Origin: Pseudomonas putida
Lineage (GTDB): Bacteria; Pseudomonadota; Gammaproteobacteria; Pseudomonadales; Pseudomonadaceae
Length of the DNA: 64,000 nucleotides
Reading direction: 5' to 3'
Assembly: GCF_028682635.1 (NCBI RefSeq)
Contig: NZ_JANHLK010000013.1
Span: forward strand, 1-64,000
Shown here: one piece after another, positions 34,913-43,536 of the stretch
How the letters are laid out: each line of letters begins with the position of its first letter
Position numbering within the stretch: the stretch's first letter is position 1
Program-made: the position numbers and the translations under genes
The notes under the pieces: model-generated
What the model was told of the DNA's origin: nothing
What the model saw: the letters and a program-made list of their open reading frames with translations, nothing else
Database searches by the model: none

Positions 34913-35695
34913 TCAGAACGCCGGCTTCACGCTCGTGCCGAAGTAGCTCTGGGACAAATCGTCATAGTCCTTGCTCGCCAGCAGCTCCTGGATGGCCTTG
35001 TCGAGTTTGGCCTTGAGTTCGGTGTCATCCTTGCGCAGGCCGGCGCCCACGCCCTTGCCGAAGATCGGGTCGTACGGCACGGCGCCGAGGTAGGCCAGGT
35101 CCTTGGCGTCGGGGGTCTTGACGAAGGCGGCCATGGCGGTGCCGTCGGCCATCATCAGGTCGAGGCGCCCGGCAATCAGGTCGGCGTTGGCCGAGTCCTG
35201 GGTGTCGTAGTACTTCACGTCGGCGATTTTTTCGTAGTAGGTCTTCAGGTAGCTGGCGCTGACCGTGGAGTTCTGCACACCGATGGTCTTGCCCTTGAGG
35301 TCGTCCGGGTACTTCTTCACCGAAGCGTCCTTGGGACCGACCACGGCGATGACCGAGTCGTAGTACGCCTTGCTGAAGGCGATCTGTTTTTCCCGCTCCT
35401 GGGTCACCGACATCGAGGAAAAAATCACGTCGATCTTCTTCGCCAGCAGCGACGGAATGATCCCGTCCCACGCCACTTCCTTGATCTCGCACTCGGCTTT
35501 CATTTCGCTGCACAGCTTGTGGATCAGGTCCACTTCAAAGCCCTTCCACTCGCCGTTGGCCTGTTTCTCGGTGTACGGCGGATAGGGTTCGGCGGCGACC
35601 GCGAAGCGGATCGGCTGGGCTTGTGCCGAACTCATGGCGGCCAGCAGCAAACAGCCGGCGCCGGTCAACCAGTGTGCAAAACGTCGATTTCCCAT
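34913..35695 (-). CDS. Amino acid ABC transporter substrate-binding protein (HisJ/ArgT-like)
   Basis: A 260-residue periplasmic protein. Its signal peptide (FAHWLTGAGCLLLAAMSSAQA) is followed by IRFAVAAEPYPPYTEKQANG and GFEVDLIHKLCSEM, and by SSMSVTQEREKQIAFSKAYY, the hinge-side signature of HisJ/LAO proteins. Aromatic residues near the entry strand and an Asp in the second lobe fit a cationic amino acid ligand. The assignment to arginine-type ligands is inference supported by the HisQ/HisM permeases. The ATG at 35695 is preferred because GGGAAA precedes it. Confidence 0.88.
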   Translation of the reverse strand: MGNRRFAHWLTGAGCLLLAAMSSAQAQPIRFAVAAEPYPPYTEKQANGEWKGFEVDLIHKLCSEMKAECEIKEVAWDGIIPSLLAKKIDVIFSSMSVTQEREKQIAFSKAYYDSVIAVVGPKDASVKKYPDDLKGKTIGVQNSTVSASYLKTYYEKIADVKYYDTQDSANADLIAGRLDLMMADGTAMAAFVKTPDAKDLAYLGAVPYDPIFGKGVGAGLRKDDTELKAKLDKAIQELLASKDYDDLSQSYFGTSVKPAF

Positions 35696-35721
35696 GGTGT
35701 TTTCCCGTCTTTTTATTGGTG

Positions 35722-37278
35722 TTAGCGAGTTTGATGAGCGTTGACGAATTGCCGGCAACGCTCGCTGCGTGGGTGTACGAACACTTCGTCCGGCGAACCG
35801 GTTTCCTCGATCAGCCCTTGATGCAGAAAGGCGACTTTGGACGAGACATCGCGGGCGAAGGCCATTTCATGGGTTACCAGGATCATGGTCCGACCTTCTT
35901 CGGCGAGAGAGCGGATCACCCGCAGCACTTCCCCGACCAGTTCCGGGTCGAGTGCCGAGGTGGGTTCATCGAACAGCATGACCTTGGGCCGCATGGCCAG
36001 GGCCCGGGCGATGGCCACCCGTTGTTGCTGTCCCCCGGAGAGAAACGCCGGGTATTCGTTGCGCTTGGCCGCAAGGCCCACCCGATCGAGCAAGGCTTCG
36101 GCACGTTCGGTGGCCTCCGCCTTGCTCTCACGAAGGACCTGGGTCGGCGCTTCGATGAGGTTTTCCAGCACCGTGCGATGGGGCCAGAGGTTGAAATTCT
36201 GGAACACCATGCCCAGGCTCGAGCGGATGCGCACCAGCTGTTTGGCGTCAGCCACCAGCGGTGCGCCGGGGCGGGTGTGGTTCAGGTGAATGCTTTCGCC
36301 GTCCACCAGGATGCGCCCCTGGTCCGGCACTTCGAGCATGTTGATGCAGCGCAGCAAGGTGCTTTTGCCCGAGCCGCTGGCGCCGATCAGCGAGATTACC
36401 TCGCCTTCGCGGGCCGTCAGGGACACGCCCTTGAGCACCTCGATGTTGCCAAAACGTTTGTGCAGGCGGTCGACTTCGATCATGGTTCGCGCAGTGACCG
36501 GCTCCCTGACCGGTTCGCTCGACACGCGGCTGATCACAGGCTTGGGTGCTGGCGCTTGCAACGCCTGGACAAAATCGCGGATACGCTGGGAGGCCTTGGC
36601 CAATACCAGGGACTCGGCATGCGCGACCAGGGCGGGATCAGCGACGATCCAGGCCATGGCCCAATCGGCCATCGGGTGGGATTTCGCCAGGCTGCCGATC
36701 ACCACGCAACGCTCGGCCATGCCCGGCGCTGCCGCGAGACTCAGATGCGGGTGCTGCAGCGTCAGTTCGTCATGGACCTCGTCGATCACCAACCACAGGT
36801 CATGGGCGATGGCGAGTCCGGCGATGGCTTGCAAGGCTTCAGGGTTGCGCTTCGGGCCGGACAGGTAAATTGCCCGGGTCCGCGGGGTAATCGCCTTGGC
36901 CAGCGCTGTGGCATCCGCCGAGATCGCCACCTGCACCAGCTTGACGCCGCAGGCCTTGAGCGACGCCTCACAGGTCAGGACCATCGGATCGAGGACAATC
37001 ACCTCGTCACCTGCGGCCAGCAGGCACATCGACGTGACAAACAAGGCGTTCTGCGCCCCGTCCAGCGTGATCACGCTCGCGGTCTTCGGCTCTCGATTGA
37101 GCTGCTTGCCGTAGTGGTCGGCAAGCGCTTCGCGCAAGGCAAGTCGGTCGGTAGATTCGCTGTTGTGTGTGTCACCTTCAGCTGGCACATCAAGAGCGGC
37201 CTCGGTGATGAAATCGGCGGCGGGAAAATCCGCGGTGCCAACACCGGGCGTCCGCTCAACAAAGGGTGAAAACCGCAT
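35722..37278 (-). CDS. Fusion: truncated AruH-like aminotransferase domain + amino acid ABC transporter ATPase
   Basis: An unusual 518-residue protein. Residues about 1-240 match fold-type I aminotransferases and closely resemble the window's AruH: ITPRTRAI, AIAHDLWLVIDEVHDEL and GSLAKSHPMADW, with the candidate PLP lysine at about 199. The Tyr after DEV is His, GWRVGW is replaced by DWAMAW, and the whole C-terminal small domain with its substrate-carboxylate Arg is absent. After a Pro-rich linker (241-264) comes a full ABC ATPase: Walker A GASGSGKST (299-307), LSGGQQQRVA signature and Walker B VMLFDEPTSALD. An internal ATG at residue 266 could give free ATPase. It is the first gene of the uptake operon. 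Catalysis by the N-domain is doubtful and a sensing role is possible. Confidence 0.85.
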   Translation of the reverse strand: MRFSPFVERTPGVGTADFPAADFITEAALDVPAEGDTHNSESTDRLALREALADHYGKQLNREPKTASVITLDGAQNALFVTSMCLLAAGDEVIVLDPMVLTCEASLKACGVKLVQVAISADATALAKAITPRTRAIYLSGPKRNPEALQAIAGLAIAHDLWLVIDEVHDELTLQHPHLSLAAAPGMAERCVVIGSLAKSHPMADWAMAWIVADPALVAHAESLVLAKASQRIRDFVQALQAPAPKPVISRVSSEPVREPVTARTMIEVDRLHKRFGNIEVLKGVSLTAREGEVISLIGASGSGKSTLLRCINMLEVPDQGRILVDGESIHLNHTRPGAPLVADAKQLVRIRSSLGMVFQNFNLWPHRTVLENLIEAPTQVLRESKAEATERAEALLDRVGLAAKRNEYPAFLSGGQQQRVAIARALAMRPKVMLFDEPTSALDPELVGEVLRVIRSLAEEGRTMILVTHEMAFARDVSSKVAFLHQGLIEETGSPDEVFVHPRSERCRQFVNAHQTR

Positions 37279-37356
37279 GCCAGTGCCTCGTTCAATATGA
37301 AGAAACGCAAGCCCGCAACCAGCCGGGAGAGAAGGTGGAACGAACATAGTCCAAGC

Positions 37357-37370
37357 TGAACACTCGTTCA
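37357..37370. promoter_or_regulatory. Operator-like palindrome TGAAC-N4-GTTCA
   Basis: A perfect inverted repeat (TGAAC ACTC GTTCA) lies 79-92 bp upstream of the fusion gene's ATG, in the divergent promoter region shared with the efflux operon. Spacing and symmetry are those of TetR-type operators. A nearly identical site occurs at 58418-58431. Confidence 0.5.
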
Positions 37371-37517
37371 ACAGAAAACTGTCGAGGGTTCGCGTTCAGC
37401 GTAAACAGGTCGTTTTTGCGACAGTCGCGACGTTTTTGCGTACCGACTCTTCAGGCCCATGCAGAAGGCATACAGACGGCTATGCTGCTGTGATGTCCTT
37501 TGGTTGGAAAACACCCA

Positions 37518-39071
37518 ATGCAATCAGGTACATCCACACGGATGCGGCATGGTCGACTGCTGCTGCTTGGGGTAGCGGTCCTTGGCGGGTGCGTTCGGCT
37601 GGGTCCGGACTTCCAGCCGCCCGGCGAACCCTGGGTCGACCACTGGAACACCCCGGCCCTTGAACACGCCAGTCAACGCGCGCAGTACCCGGACATCCGC
37701 CAGTGGTGGCAGATCTTCGCCGACCCGGTGCTCGACCGCCTGATTGCCGAGTCGGACGCGCACAACTCCAGCCTGAAGATCGCCGGCCTGCGGGTGATGG
37801 AAGCCCGCGCACAATTGGGCATCGCCGAGAGCGGGCGCTACCCGCAGCTGCAACAGATCGCCGCTGACAGCGTGTACATCGACCGCCATCAGTCCGGCGG
37901 GGATAACCCGGTGGACAGCCATTTATGGCAACACAGCGCCGGGTTCGATGTCGGTTGGGAGCTGGACTTCTGGGGTCGCTTCGCCCGTGCCATCGAGGCT
38001 GCCGATGCCAGCTATTTCGCGTCTGAAGCCAACTACGACGACGTGCTGGTCCTGCTGCGGGCGCAAGTCGCCGACAGCTATTTTTTCCTGCGCACCACCG
38101 AGGCGCGCCTGCGCGTCGCCAATGCAAACGCCAAGCAGCAACATCGCAACTACGAGATCACCGAGAAGCTGTTCAACAGCGGCCAGACCGCCGAACTCGA
38201 CCTGCAACAAGCCAAGACCCAATACCTGGGCACGTTGAGCACCATCCCCCTTCTGGAAGATCAGCTCCATCGCACCCGCAATGCGTTGGCCGTGTTGATC
38301 GGCCAGGCACCCGGTGCGCTGCCACTGGTGGTCGACAACACCCGGTTGATCCCGCTGGTGGATCGCGCCGTGCTGCAGGATGTGCCGGCCAACCTGCTGC
38401 TGCGCCGGCCCGATGTGCGCGCAGCCGAGCTGAATGTCGCGGCGCAGTCGGCGCTGGTCGGGGTGGCCGAAACCGATTACTACCCGGCCCTGACGTTGCT
38501 GGGCAGCATCGTCTGGTCCACCGACTCCTTGAGCGCAACCTCCCGCAGCCTCGACCTGATTGGCGGGCCGAGCCTGCGCTGGAACGTGTTCGACTATGGC
38601 CGCATCGCCAACAACATACGCGTGCAGGATGCGCGCTTGCAGCAATTGATCGAAGCCTATCGCGACAAGGTGCGCCAGGCTGCACGCGAAGCGGATGACG
38701 CCGCCAACGGCCTGACCCGCTCCCTGCAGCGCGAACGCATCCTGCGCGAGGCCGAAAGCGCCGCACAACGTTCGCTGGCCCTGGCCAACACGCTGTACCG
38801 CGAAGGTTATTCGGACTTCCAGCGGGTGCTGGACGCCCAGCGCGCGCTGCTCGAACTCCAGGACAATTACCTGGTCAGCCGTGGCGATGCGGTGAGCAAT
38901 GTGATTGCCCTGTACAAGGCGTTGGGCGGCGGTTGGTACAGCGCCCAGCCCAGGGTCGATGCCGCCACGCGCCAGCAAATGGAACAACGGACTGACTGGG
39001 GCGACCTGCTCAAAGACCCTGTGCCTGAGCAGCCAGCCTCCCCCTTGCCCACTCAGGTGAAAAAACCATGA
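37518..39071 (+). CDS. Outer membrane efflux lipoprotein, NodT/OprM family
   Basis: This protein has 517 residues. A lipoprotein signal (GRLLLLGVAVLGGC, lipobox LGGC) is followed by the family's VRLGPDFQPP N-terminus, two OEP repeats and the typical LLLRRPDVRAAELNVAAQSA. It forms the trimeric outer-membrane channel of a tripartite pump. The protein overlaps the membrane-fusion gene by four bases. The start at 37518 is the first ATG of the frame; another ATG eight codons on, directly before the signal peptide, is also possible. Confidence 0.9.
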   Translation: MQSGTSTRMRHGRLLLLGVAVLGGCVRLGPDFQPPGEPWVDHWNTPALEHASQRAQYPDIRQWWQIFADPVLDRLIAESDAHNSSLKIAGLRVMEARAQLGIAESGRYPQLQQIAADSVYIDRHQSGGDNPVDSHLWQHSAGFDVGWELDFWGRFARAIEAADASYFASEANYDDVLVLLRAQVADSYFFLRTTEARLRVANANAKQQHRNYEITEKLFNSGQTAELDLQQAKTQYLGTLSTIPLLEDQLHRTRNALAVLIGQAPGALPLVVDNTRLIPLVDRAVLQDVPANLLLRRPDVRAAELNVAAQSALVGVAETDYYPALTLLGSIVWSTDSLSATSRSLDLIGGPSLRWNVFDYGRIANNIRVQDARLQQLIEAYRDKVRQAAREADDAANGLTRSLQRERILREAESAAQRSLALANTLYREGYSDFQRVLDAQRALLELQDNYLVSRGDAVSNVIALYKALGGGWYSAQPRVDAATRQQMEQRTDWGDLLKDPVPEQPASPLPTQVKKP

Positions 39072-40189
39072 CTGAAGCCGCGCCCTCCCCTCAGCCAGCG
39101 CAGCCTGCCGCCGATCCCGCGAAAAAAGGCATCAAGTGGGTGTTACTGCTGATCGTTTTCAGCCTGGCCTGGTACCTGTTGGCTGACCGTTTCACACCGT
39201 ACACCCAGCAGGCACGGGTGGGCGCGTTCGTGATTCCGGTGGCGGCGGAAGTCGCCGGCCGGGTGATCCGCGTCAATGTGCGCAATAACCAGGACGTGAA
39301 GGCTGGCGAGGTGATTTTCGAGGTGGACCCGCAGCCCTACCAGATCGCCGTTGACCGTGCGCGTGCCGACTTGGAATCCACCCGCCGGCAGATCGGTGCC
39401 AGCACCGCCGGTATCGCCTCGGCCCAAGCCAGTCTGCGCGCGGCACAAGCCAACGAACTCAAGGCGAAGCAGGATAACCAGCGGCTTGAAGGCTTGTACC
39501 GTGAAGACCCCGGGACCGTTTCCGTACGCCTGCTGGAGGTTTCCCGCGCCGCCCGCGAAGCGGCCACCAGCCAGGTCGCCGCTGCCCGCGCTGAAGTCCA
39601 GCGTGCGAAGGAGCAGGAAGGTGGTAAAGAGGAAGACAACGCCTTGCTGCGCAGTGCAGCCACTGCCCTGTCGAAAGCCGAACTGGATCTGTCCAACACG
39701 CAGATCCGCGCCCGTTCGGCCGGGTTGATCACCGACCTGCGCACCGACGTCGGCCAGTTCGCCGCGGCCGGCAACCCGGTCATGACCCTGATTGCAATCC
39801 ACGATGTCTGGATCAGCGCCGACATGACCGAGAACAACCTCGCCCTGGTCAGGCCCGAGACCCCGGTGTCCATTGCCCTCGATGCGCTGCCCGGCGAAGT
39901 GTTCCAGGGCCGCGTGCGCAGCGTCGGCTACGGGGTCAGCGTGGGCACCCCGGCCGCTCCCGGCAGCCTGCCGACGGTGCAGAACAGCCGTGATTGGCTG
40001 CGCCCCGCCCAGCGTTTTCCGGTGATCATCGAGTTCTCGGCCGAATCCTTGTCGATGCTCAAGGACAACCGCGCGATCCGCTCCGGTGGCCAGGCCGAAG
40101 TCATGGCCTTCCCTTCCGAAGGCAACGTGCTTAATCCGCTGGGTCGGTTGTTCCTGTGGCTGATGAGCTGGCTCTCGTATGCCTACTAA
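39068..40189 (+). CDS. HlyD/EmrA-type membrane fusion protein
   Basis: A 373-residue periplasmic adaptor. One N-terminal helix (WVLLLIVFSLAWYLLA) is followed by a biotinyl-lipoyl-like segment (VAAEVAGRVIRVNVRNNQDVKAG), a long alpha hairpin (about 95-200) and the second lipoyl half (IRARSAGLITDLRTDVGQFA). It links the DUF2955 inner-membrane protein with the NodT channel. Coupled at both ends: ATGA overlap upstream and 11-bp overlap downstream. Confidence 0.9.
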   Translation: MTEAAPSPQPAQPAADPAKKGIKWVLLLIVFSLAWYLLADRFTPYTQQARVGAFVIPVAAEVAGRVIRVNVRNNQDVKAGEVIFEVDPQPYQIAVDRARADLESTRRQIGASTAGIASAQASLRAAQANELKAKQDNQRLEGLYREDPGTVSVRLLEVSRAAREAATSQVAAARAEVQRAKEQEGGKEEDNALLRSAATALSKAELDLSNTQIRARSAGLITDLRTDVGQFAAAGNPVMTLIAIHDVWISADMTENNLALVRPETPVSIALDALPGEVFQGRVRSVGYGVSVGTPAAPGSLPTVQNSRDWLRPAQRFPVIIEFSAESLSMLKDNRAIRSGGQAEVMAFPSEGNVLNPLGRLFLWLMSWLSYAY

Positions 40190-41213
40190 GCGTTCGCCGA
40201 GGGTGCAGCGCGCGCTGCGCCTGGCCAGTGGCACTGCGTTGTGCCTGGCAGTGAGTTTTGGCCTGGGGATGCCGATCCCGTTCCTGGCGCCGGTGCTGGG
40301 GGCATTGTTGCTGGTCAGCATCAATCGCCCGTTGCCGTTCAAGGCCACCCTGGTGCTTGCACTGACTGCGATGCTGACCACCGGCATCGGCCTGCTGCTG
40401 ATCCCCCTGCTGCGTTATTACGCCTTCAGCGGCGTGCTGCTGATCGGCCTAGGCCTGCTGGCGGTCTTTAGATACGGCCAACGGGGCGGCAACAACCTGG
40501 TGGTGACATTCCTGGTGATCGGCCTGACCATGATCCCCGCAGCCGGAGTCGCCGACTTCGGCCTGGCGGCGACGGTGATCAAGGCGCTGACCAGCGGCTT
40601 GCTCCTGGCGGTCCTGATCGGTAGGGTGAGTCACTGGCTGTTCCCCGAACCGGCCAATACCCCGACGCCCCCACCCGCCCCGGCTCTATCCACTGAAAAC
40701 GTCGACCGGGTGGCGTTACGCGCAACCCTGATCGTAATGCCGACGTTTCTGCTGGCCCTGATCGACCCCGCCAGCTACATGCCGATCGTGCTCAAGGCCG
40801 TGAGCCTGGGCCAGCAGAGCTCCACCACCAACGCCCGCGATGCCGCCCGCGAGCTGATTGGCTCGACCTTGCTGGGCGGCCTGTTGGCCATTGCGTTCTG
40901 GAGCGCACTGACGGTCTTTGTGCACCTGTGGATGTTCTTCCTGTGGATGCTGCTGTTCGCCCTGATCCTGGCGCGCAAGCTCTATGGCCTGAGCCCGGGG
41001 CGGTTTAGCCCGGGCTTCTGGCTCAACACCTTGGTCACCCTGATTATCCTGCTCGGGCAATCGGTGCAGGACAGCCTGGCGGGCAAGGACGTCTACACCG
41101 CGTTTGCGGTGCGCATGGGGCTCTTCATCGCCGTGACGCTGTATGCCTGCCTGATGGGGTATTGGCTGGATCAGCGGCAGAACACCAGCCTCGCCCCTAC
41201 AGGCTCGACATGA
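40179..41213 (+). CDS. DUF2955 inner-membrane protein (FUSC-like efflux component)
   Basis: A 344-residue protein with about ten hydrophobic helices in two blocks split by a hydrophilic loop (about 155-180). This is the DUF2955 layout, related to FUSC/aromatic acid exporters. It starts inside the 3' end of the fusion-protein gene. Together, the three genes form a tripartite exporter of the AaeAB kind with its own outer-membrane channel; aromatic acids or drugs are likely cargo. Confidence 0.85.
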   Translation: MPTKRSPRVQRALRLASGTALCLAVSFGLGMPIPFLAPVLGALLLVSINRPLPFKATLVLALTAMLTTGIGLLLIPLLRYYAFSGVLLIGLGLLAVFRYGQRGGNNLVVTFLVIGLTMIPAAGVADFGLAATVIKALTSGLLLAVLIGRVSHWLFPEPANTPTPPPAPALSTENVDRVALRATLIVMPTFLLALIDPASYMPIVLKAVSLGQQSSTTNARDAARELIGSTLLGGLLAIAFWSALTVFVHLWMFFLWMLLFALILARKLYGLSPGRFSPGFWLNTLVTLIILLGQSVQDSLAGKDVYTAFAVRMGLFIAVTLYACLMGYWLDQRQNTSLAPTGST

Positions 41214-41666
41214 TCATGGATTGACCTGATACCCCTTGCCCTGCAAGCAACTGGTATAGGCCGTCGAAGTGGTCGCGGCGTTGGTTTTCTCCTGCTCCCG
41301 GCGCTCCTGGCGCTGGCGCGAACCGCCGACCACAACACCTGCCGCCGCCGTTTGCTTGGCGCGGTCCTGTCGGTAGTCCTGCTTGTTATCGTCATCGACT
41401 CGATCATAAAACTCGTCATGCTGACGCCCGCGCACCTGGGCCCCGGCCGCACCGGCCGCAGCGCCCACGGCGGCGCCCTTGACCCGTCCGCCCGAGGGTG
41501 TCGAGGTGGTCGATGCACTACTGGCGGCGATGCTGTTGCATTCATTGATATCCAGTTGGGTCTGTTGCGAAGTCTGGCCCTTCAGCGGTACTACCGTCTG
41601 GGTCCATCCCTGGGCACTGAACAACGACAGTGCGACGCACAGGCCGATGGGTGACAACCTTTTCAT
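41214..41666 (-). CDS. Secreted glycine-zipper protein
   Basis: A 150-residue protein with a Sec signal (PIGLCVALSLFSAQGWTQ). A short region with an ITS-rich linker is followed by the glycine-zipper segment GAAVGAAAGAAGAQVRG, a charged stretch, a second hydrophobic patch (AAAGVVVGG) and a final cysteine pair (NECNS..., SCLQGKGY). Such proteins sit in the envelope. AGGAGAT precedes the ATG at 41666. The stop abuts the opposing efflux gene. Confidence 0.78.
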   Translation of the reverse strand: MKRLSPIGLCVALSLFSAQGWTQTVVPLKGQTSQQTQLDINECNSIAASSASTTSTPSGGRVKGAAVGAAAGAAGAQVRGRQHDEFYDRVDDDNKQDYRQDRAKQTAAAGVVVGGSRQRQERREQEKTNAATTSTAYTSCLQGKGYQVNP

Positions 41667-41723
41667 GATGATCTCCTGATGGGCATGATTCACCCTGAGA
41701 GAGTGTAGTTCAGCCCTCCTCTA

Positions 41724-41835
41724 CACCAGCAATTCCATTCTAGGCAACTTCAGTGTTTGCGTGTTCAGAACAATGCTGCGGGGATTTGAACCCAACGCAA
41801 ATCAAACTGTGGGAGCCAGCCTGCTGGCGATGGCG
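41724..41835. repeat. Left direct repeat flanking the RHS cassette
   Basis: About 112 bp, matching 43537-43647 with roughly eight differences. Shared landmarks are AATTCCATTCT, CTTCAGTGTTTGCGT, TTCAGAACAATGCTGCGGGG and ATTTGAACCCAACGCAA. The repeat runs into the first arm of a REPIN in both copies. Confidence 0.85.
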
Positions 41836-41899
41836 CAGGTCAGTCAACCTGGATGTTGAAGCTGATGCCCCCATCGCCAGCAGGCTGGTTCCCACCGTG
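41807..41899. repeat. REPIN upstream of the RHS gene
   Basis: Arms CTGTGGGAGCCAGCCTGCTG and CAGCAGGCTGGTTCCCACCG face each other around GTCAGTCAACCTGGATGTTG. The right arm has several changes, so this copy is slightly degenerate. Confidence 0.82.
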
Positions 41900-42005
41900 T
41901 TTTCTGGTCTACACAGGTTTTCACCTATCAGTTCTGTTAGTTCCCGCATCCGAAAAATCCTCTGATACTCAAGCCTCCCAGACTTTTGAAAGTTCGGAGC
42001 GCCCA

Positions 42006-43097
42006 ATGTCCAACCCACAGCAACCCTGGCTCATCCGCTATAGCTACGATCCACTGGACCAACTGACCAGCCACACTCAGTTAGGCAACCCGGAACGTCA
42101 TCGCTTTTACTGCAAAAATCGACTGGTTACCGAGGTTCAGGGTGCAATCGGGCACTCTATAGTCCAGCACGATGAATGGCTGCTGGCCCAGCAACTGCGC
42201 CACAACACTGGGCTCGATACCACCCTGTTGGCCACAGACCTGCAACGCTCGGTGCTGCACACGCTCACGAGGAACCAGCAACCGCAACACATTGCCTATT
42301 CTCCTTACGGACATCGCCTTGTAGAAAACGCACTGACCAGTTTGCTGGGATTCAACGGAGAACGGCCGGATGCGGTGACCGAGAACTATTTTTTGGGTAA
42401 CGGTTATCGCGTATTTAATACGAAGTTAATGCGGTTCAATAGTCCGGATGGTTGGAGCCCGTTCGGAGAAGGTGGATTGAACTCTTATGGGTATTGTTCA
42501 GGAGATCCTGCAAACAAAATCGATCGAAATGGGAGATCGGCTACTGCTTTTTTAAGAGCGTTCTTCAAAAAGAAAGTTGAAATCCAGGACCACTCCTTTA
42601 AAATGTTCTCTCGAACAAAAGCTTCAAAAGCTCTACGCGCGAAAAAAATCATAGAAAAAAATCTGCTAGAAGAAGTCGAAATCAAAACAAGACTGTCTAA
42701 ATCCCTTGATGCAGATGCCGAGATGAATTTTTATGCACCATTATCAAAGCATACAAGTTTAAAACAGCGAGCGATGAGTGTTGTCCTGAAAACTCCAGAA
42801 CTCAAGGACACCGAGTTCCCTATTGGGTTTCGCCCACCAAAGATCCGTAGTATAACCGCAGATGGCCTTTATCAGGACGTTATTACGGGGCGAAGAAAAT
42901 TCGCTAGGAGCGGCATTAACACGGAAGGTTTAAACCCTGAACAGCTAACAATGGTAGCTAATTTCAAAATTCGTAGACAGGTCGATTTAGATCGCCTCGC
43001 TGACGTACGTTCGGCTAGGGCAGGGCTTATGAATAAATACTTTAGAATGTCCGCGAACGATAACCCAAGAGCAAGAGAATTTTTCGCTTATTGGTAA
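42006..43097 (+). CDS. Short RHS-repeat core protein with variable C-terminal (putative toxin) domain
   Basis: A 363-residue protein. The first 170 residues are the end of an RHS shell: YSYDPLDQLTSH, RFYCKNRLVTEVQG, AYSPYGHR, LLGFNGERPD and the core FNSPDGWSPFGEGGLNSYGY...GDP.NKIDRNG. After this boundary the sequence changes to a basic, A+T-richer C-terminal module of about 185 residues (AFFKKKVEIQDHSFKMFSRT and onwards) in a manner typical of polymorphic toxins. I do not recognise its activity. No VgrG, secretion signal or clear immunity gene is adjacent. CGGAG lies nine bases before the ATG. Confidence 0.85.
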   Translation: MSNPQQPWLIRYSYDPLDQLTSHTQLGNPERHRFYCKNRLVTEVQGAIGHSIVQHDEWLLAQQLRHNTGLDTTLLATDLQRSVLHTLTRNQQPQHIAYSPYGHRLVENALTSLLGFNGERPDAVTENYFLGNGYRVFNTKLMRFNSPDGWSPFGEGGLNSYGYCSGDPANKIDRNGRSATAFLRAFFKKKVEIQDHSFKMFSRTKASKALRAKKIIEKNLLEEVEIKTRLSKSLDADAEMNFYAPLSKHTSLKQRAMSVVLKTPELKDTEFPIGFRPPKIRSITADGLYQDVITGRRKFARSGINTEGLNPEQLTMVANFKIRRQVDLDRLADVRSARAGLMNKYFRMSANDNPRAREFFAYW

Positions 43098-43120
43098 ACT
43101 TATTAAGGTCGAGTAAAAAC

Positions 43121-43156
43121 CTGTCGATCGTTCCCAGGCGTGGGAGCGATCGACAG
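43121..43156. terminator. Strong hairpin downstream of the RHS gene
   Basis: CTGTCGATCG (43121-43130) pairs with CGATCGACAG (43147-43156). The inner TTCCCA pairs with TGGGAG (one G-T pair) around the loop GGCG, giving a 16-bp stem 24 bp after the stop codon. It lacks a long U-tract but probably ends or protects the transcript. Confidence 0.65.
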
Positions 43157-43194
43157 ATCGATTAGATCAGGCATTGGCATCTGTAGCGGTTGTC

Positions 43195-43425
43195 TTACAC
43201 AATGGTCAACAACCCGTCAAACTGCGAAAGCTTCGGAAACACCAGCGGCGGATCATCACTCAGCTGTTGCAACCGCTGGTCGTAATCGACCAGAAATTGC
43301 TGGCGCGCCTCATCGCTGATGTACGGCACATGCCACGCCACAAACGGCTGCAGTGCGTCGAATCCGACATACACCAACGTCCCGCGCAAAATCGGCCGAA
43401 ACATGTCCTCCAACGGACCACACCG
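43195..43425 (-). pseudogene. C-terminal fragment of an NAD(P)H quinone oxidoreductase (duplicate of the gene at 43994)
   Basis: The frame carries GPLEDMFRPILRGTLVYVGF, ISDEARQQFLVDYDQRLQQL and PLVFPKLSQFDGLL. It matches the last ~75 residues of the intact oxidoreductase with few substitutions. Upstream of GPLEDM the similarity ends abruptly, and the flavin-binding N-terminal two thirds are missing. It is a duplication remnant between the RHS gene and the right direct repeat. Confidence 0.85.
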
Positions 43426-43536
43426 AAGGGGAGGCCTAAAGCAAGGTATGCGTCTTGGTGAGCCCACGCTGGTGCTCCACCCGGTCGTTGGCGGATCGTG
43501 GTGTTCGGCGTAATGGAGGCTACAAGCCCGCCACTG

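Noticed and set aside
31528..34946. Two very long plus-strand frames (630 and 540 codons) over the ABC operon
   Set aside because: Both are Gln/His/Arg-rich antisense shadows that ignore the clear gene boundaries and overlaps on the minus strand.
36484..37278. Sequencing error joining two separate genes (aminotransferase and ATPase)
   Set aside because: One frame runs through both domains with a Pro-rich linker and no gap in coding character. An error would need to remove a stop and keep the frame, so a real fusion is simpler, though an internal start remains possible.
41760..41810. Complete tRNA gene in the direct repeat
   Set aside because: Only a T-arm-like fragment is present. No acceptor, D- or anticodon arm can be folded around it.
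43098..43193. Immunity gene directly after the RHS gene
   Set aside because: Only 96 bases separate the stop from the oxidoreductase fragment, and they hold the hairpin. No start with a ribosome binding site is seen.
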